From assembly GCF_003664005.1 (NCBI RefSeq), contig NZ_RCCJ01000001.1, forward strand, positions 1,302,001 through 1,366,000: 64,000 nt of DNA, in the 5' to 3' direction. Under the pieces are notes generated by a model. The model was not told the DNA's origin. It was given only the letters and a program-made list of their open reading frames with translations, and searched no databases. Each line of letters opens with the position of its first letter. The stretch's first letter is position 1. The stretch is from Hydrogenivirga caldilitoris. Lineage in GTDB: Bacteria > Aquificota > Aquificia > Aquificales > Aquificaceae. The translations under genes and the position numbers were made by a program. Below are positions 63,849-64,000 of this stretch, piece after piece.

Positions 63849-64000
63849 AAAGGTATAACATAAGGATAGCAGGTGTCGGTGGGCAGGGGGTCGTTACCTC
63901 CGCCCACATCCTTGGTAACGCTATGTCTGCGGCAGGTAAGTACGCATCGTTAGTTCCCTTCTTCGGTTCTGAAAAGAGGATGGCTCCCGTTGAGGCATAC
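63845..64000 (+). CDS. 2-oxoacid:ferredoxin oxidoreductase gamma subunit (N-terminal part)
   Basis: The first 52 residues are present (KRYNIRIAGVGGQGVVTSAH), the typical gamma-domain start, and the gene runs off the right edge. It overlaps the beta gene by 4 bases. A following ferredoxin-type subunit is expected outside the window. Confidence 0.93.
   Translation, partial: MKRYNIRIAGVGGQGVVTSAHILGNAMSAAGKYASLVPFFGSEKRMAPVEAY

Overview
This window is a gene-dense piece of a bacterial chromosome from a thermophilic, chemolithoautotrophic member of the Aquificales, closest in style to Aquifex, Hydrogenivirga or Hydrogenobacter. The evidence is the combination of a full-length reverse gyrase, a HARP-type protein-only RNase P, an archaeal-type RNA ligase, RtcA, bacterial Trm1, a bifunctional phosphoglucose/phosphomannose isomerase, lipid A genes (lpxA, lpxC), sulfide/sulfur redox enzymes and a reductive-TCA-type 2-oxoacid:ferredoxin oxidoreductase. 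No insertion sequence, prophage, CRISPR array or rRNA was seen. Genes are packed with ATGA/TGATG start-stop overlaps, and several convergent pairs overlap at their 3' ends.

Layout. 1-5 kb: lpxA (partial), CinA-like, SPFH protein, trmFO, hemD, lpxC. 5-9 kb: di-haem peroxidase, ArsA-type ATPase, CLC channel. 9-15 kb: information and RNA genes: rtcA, gyrA, purS-purQ, RNA ligase and HARP. 15-21 kb: an NtrC-type regulator and a PAS kinase, convergent and overlapping, next to a divergent sigma-54-promoted operon of two flavocytochrome-c-sulfide-dehydrogenase flavoproteins flanking a Rieske protein. 21-34 kb: housekeeping genes (ompA-like, argJ, SPFH, speH, rsmD-coaD-lptE-like, ribD, ygfZ, dienelactone hydrolase, rpmB, aroC, mlaE, CDF transporter, minCDE). 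34-40 kb: prfA, rpmE, rho, mnmE, tRNA-Leu(UAA), trm1, PGI/PMI. 40-46 kb: a Tat-exported molybdopterin sulfur/tetrathionate-type reductase operon with its TorD-like chaperone. 46-53 kb: reverse gyrase followed by an overlapping 36-codon membrane peptide, phhB, an MBL-fold hydrolase, a decayed thioesterase, and an encapsulin plus cysteine synthase pair. 53-61 kb: MFS transporter, tautomerase, rsmI, GGDEF, tatA, cstA and a small Cys-Cys-stop protein, thiO-thiC and an unknown gene. 61-64 kb: the 2-oxoacid:ferredoxin oxidoreductase operon, running off the right edge.

How it fits together. Energy comes from sulfur compounds. The 15-21 kb module looks like a self-contained sulfide-oxidation unit with its own two-component/sigma-54 control: a perfect 16-bp palindrome upstream of a textbook -24/-12 promoter recurs imperfectly at the regulator's own start. 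The molybdoenzyme operon would reduce sulfur or tetrathionate at the outer face of the membrane. Carbon enters through the ferredoxin-dependent oxidoreductase. The most interesting candidates for new biology are the sulfide dehydrogenase-Rieske operon with its regulator, the encapsulin-cysteine synthase pair, the peptide coupled to reverse gyrase, and a recurrent promoter layout (-10 box only 6-8 nt before the start codon) that predicts many leaderless mRNAs. All functional statements come from reading the sequence and from recalled family knowledge; no database search was run.
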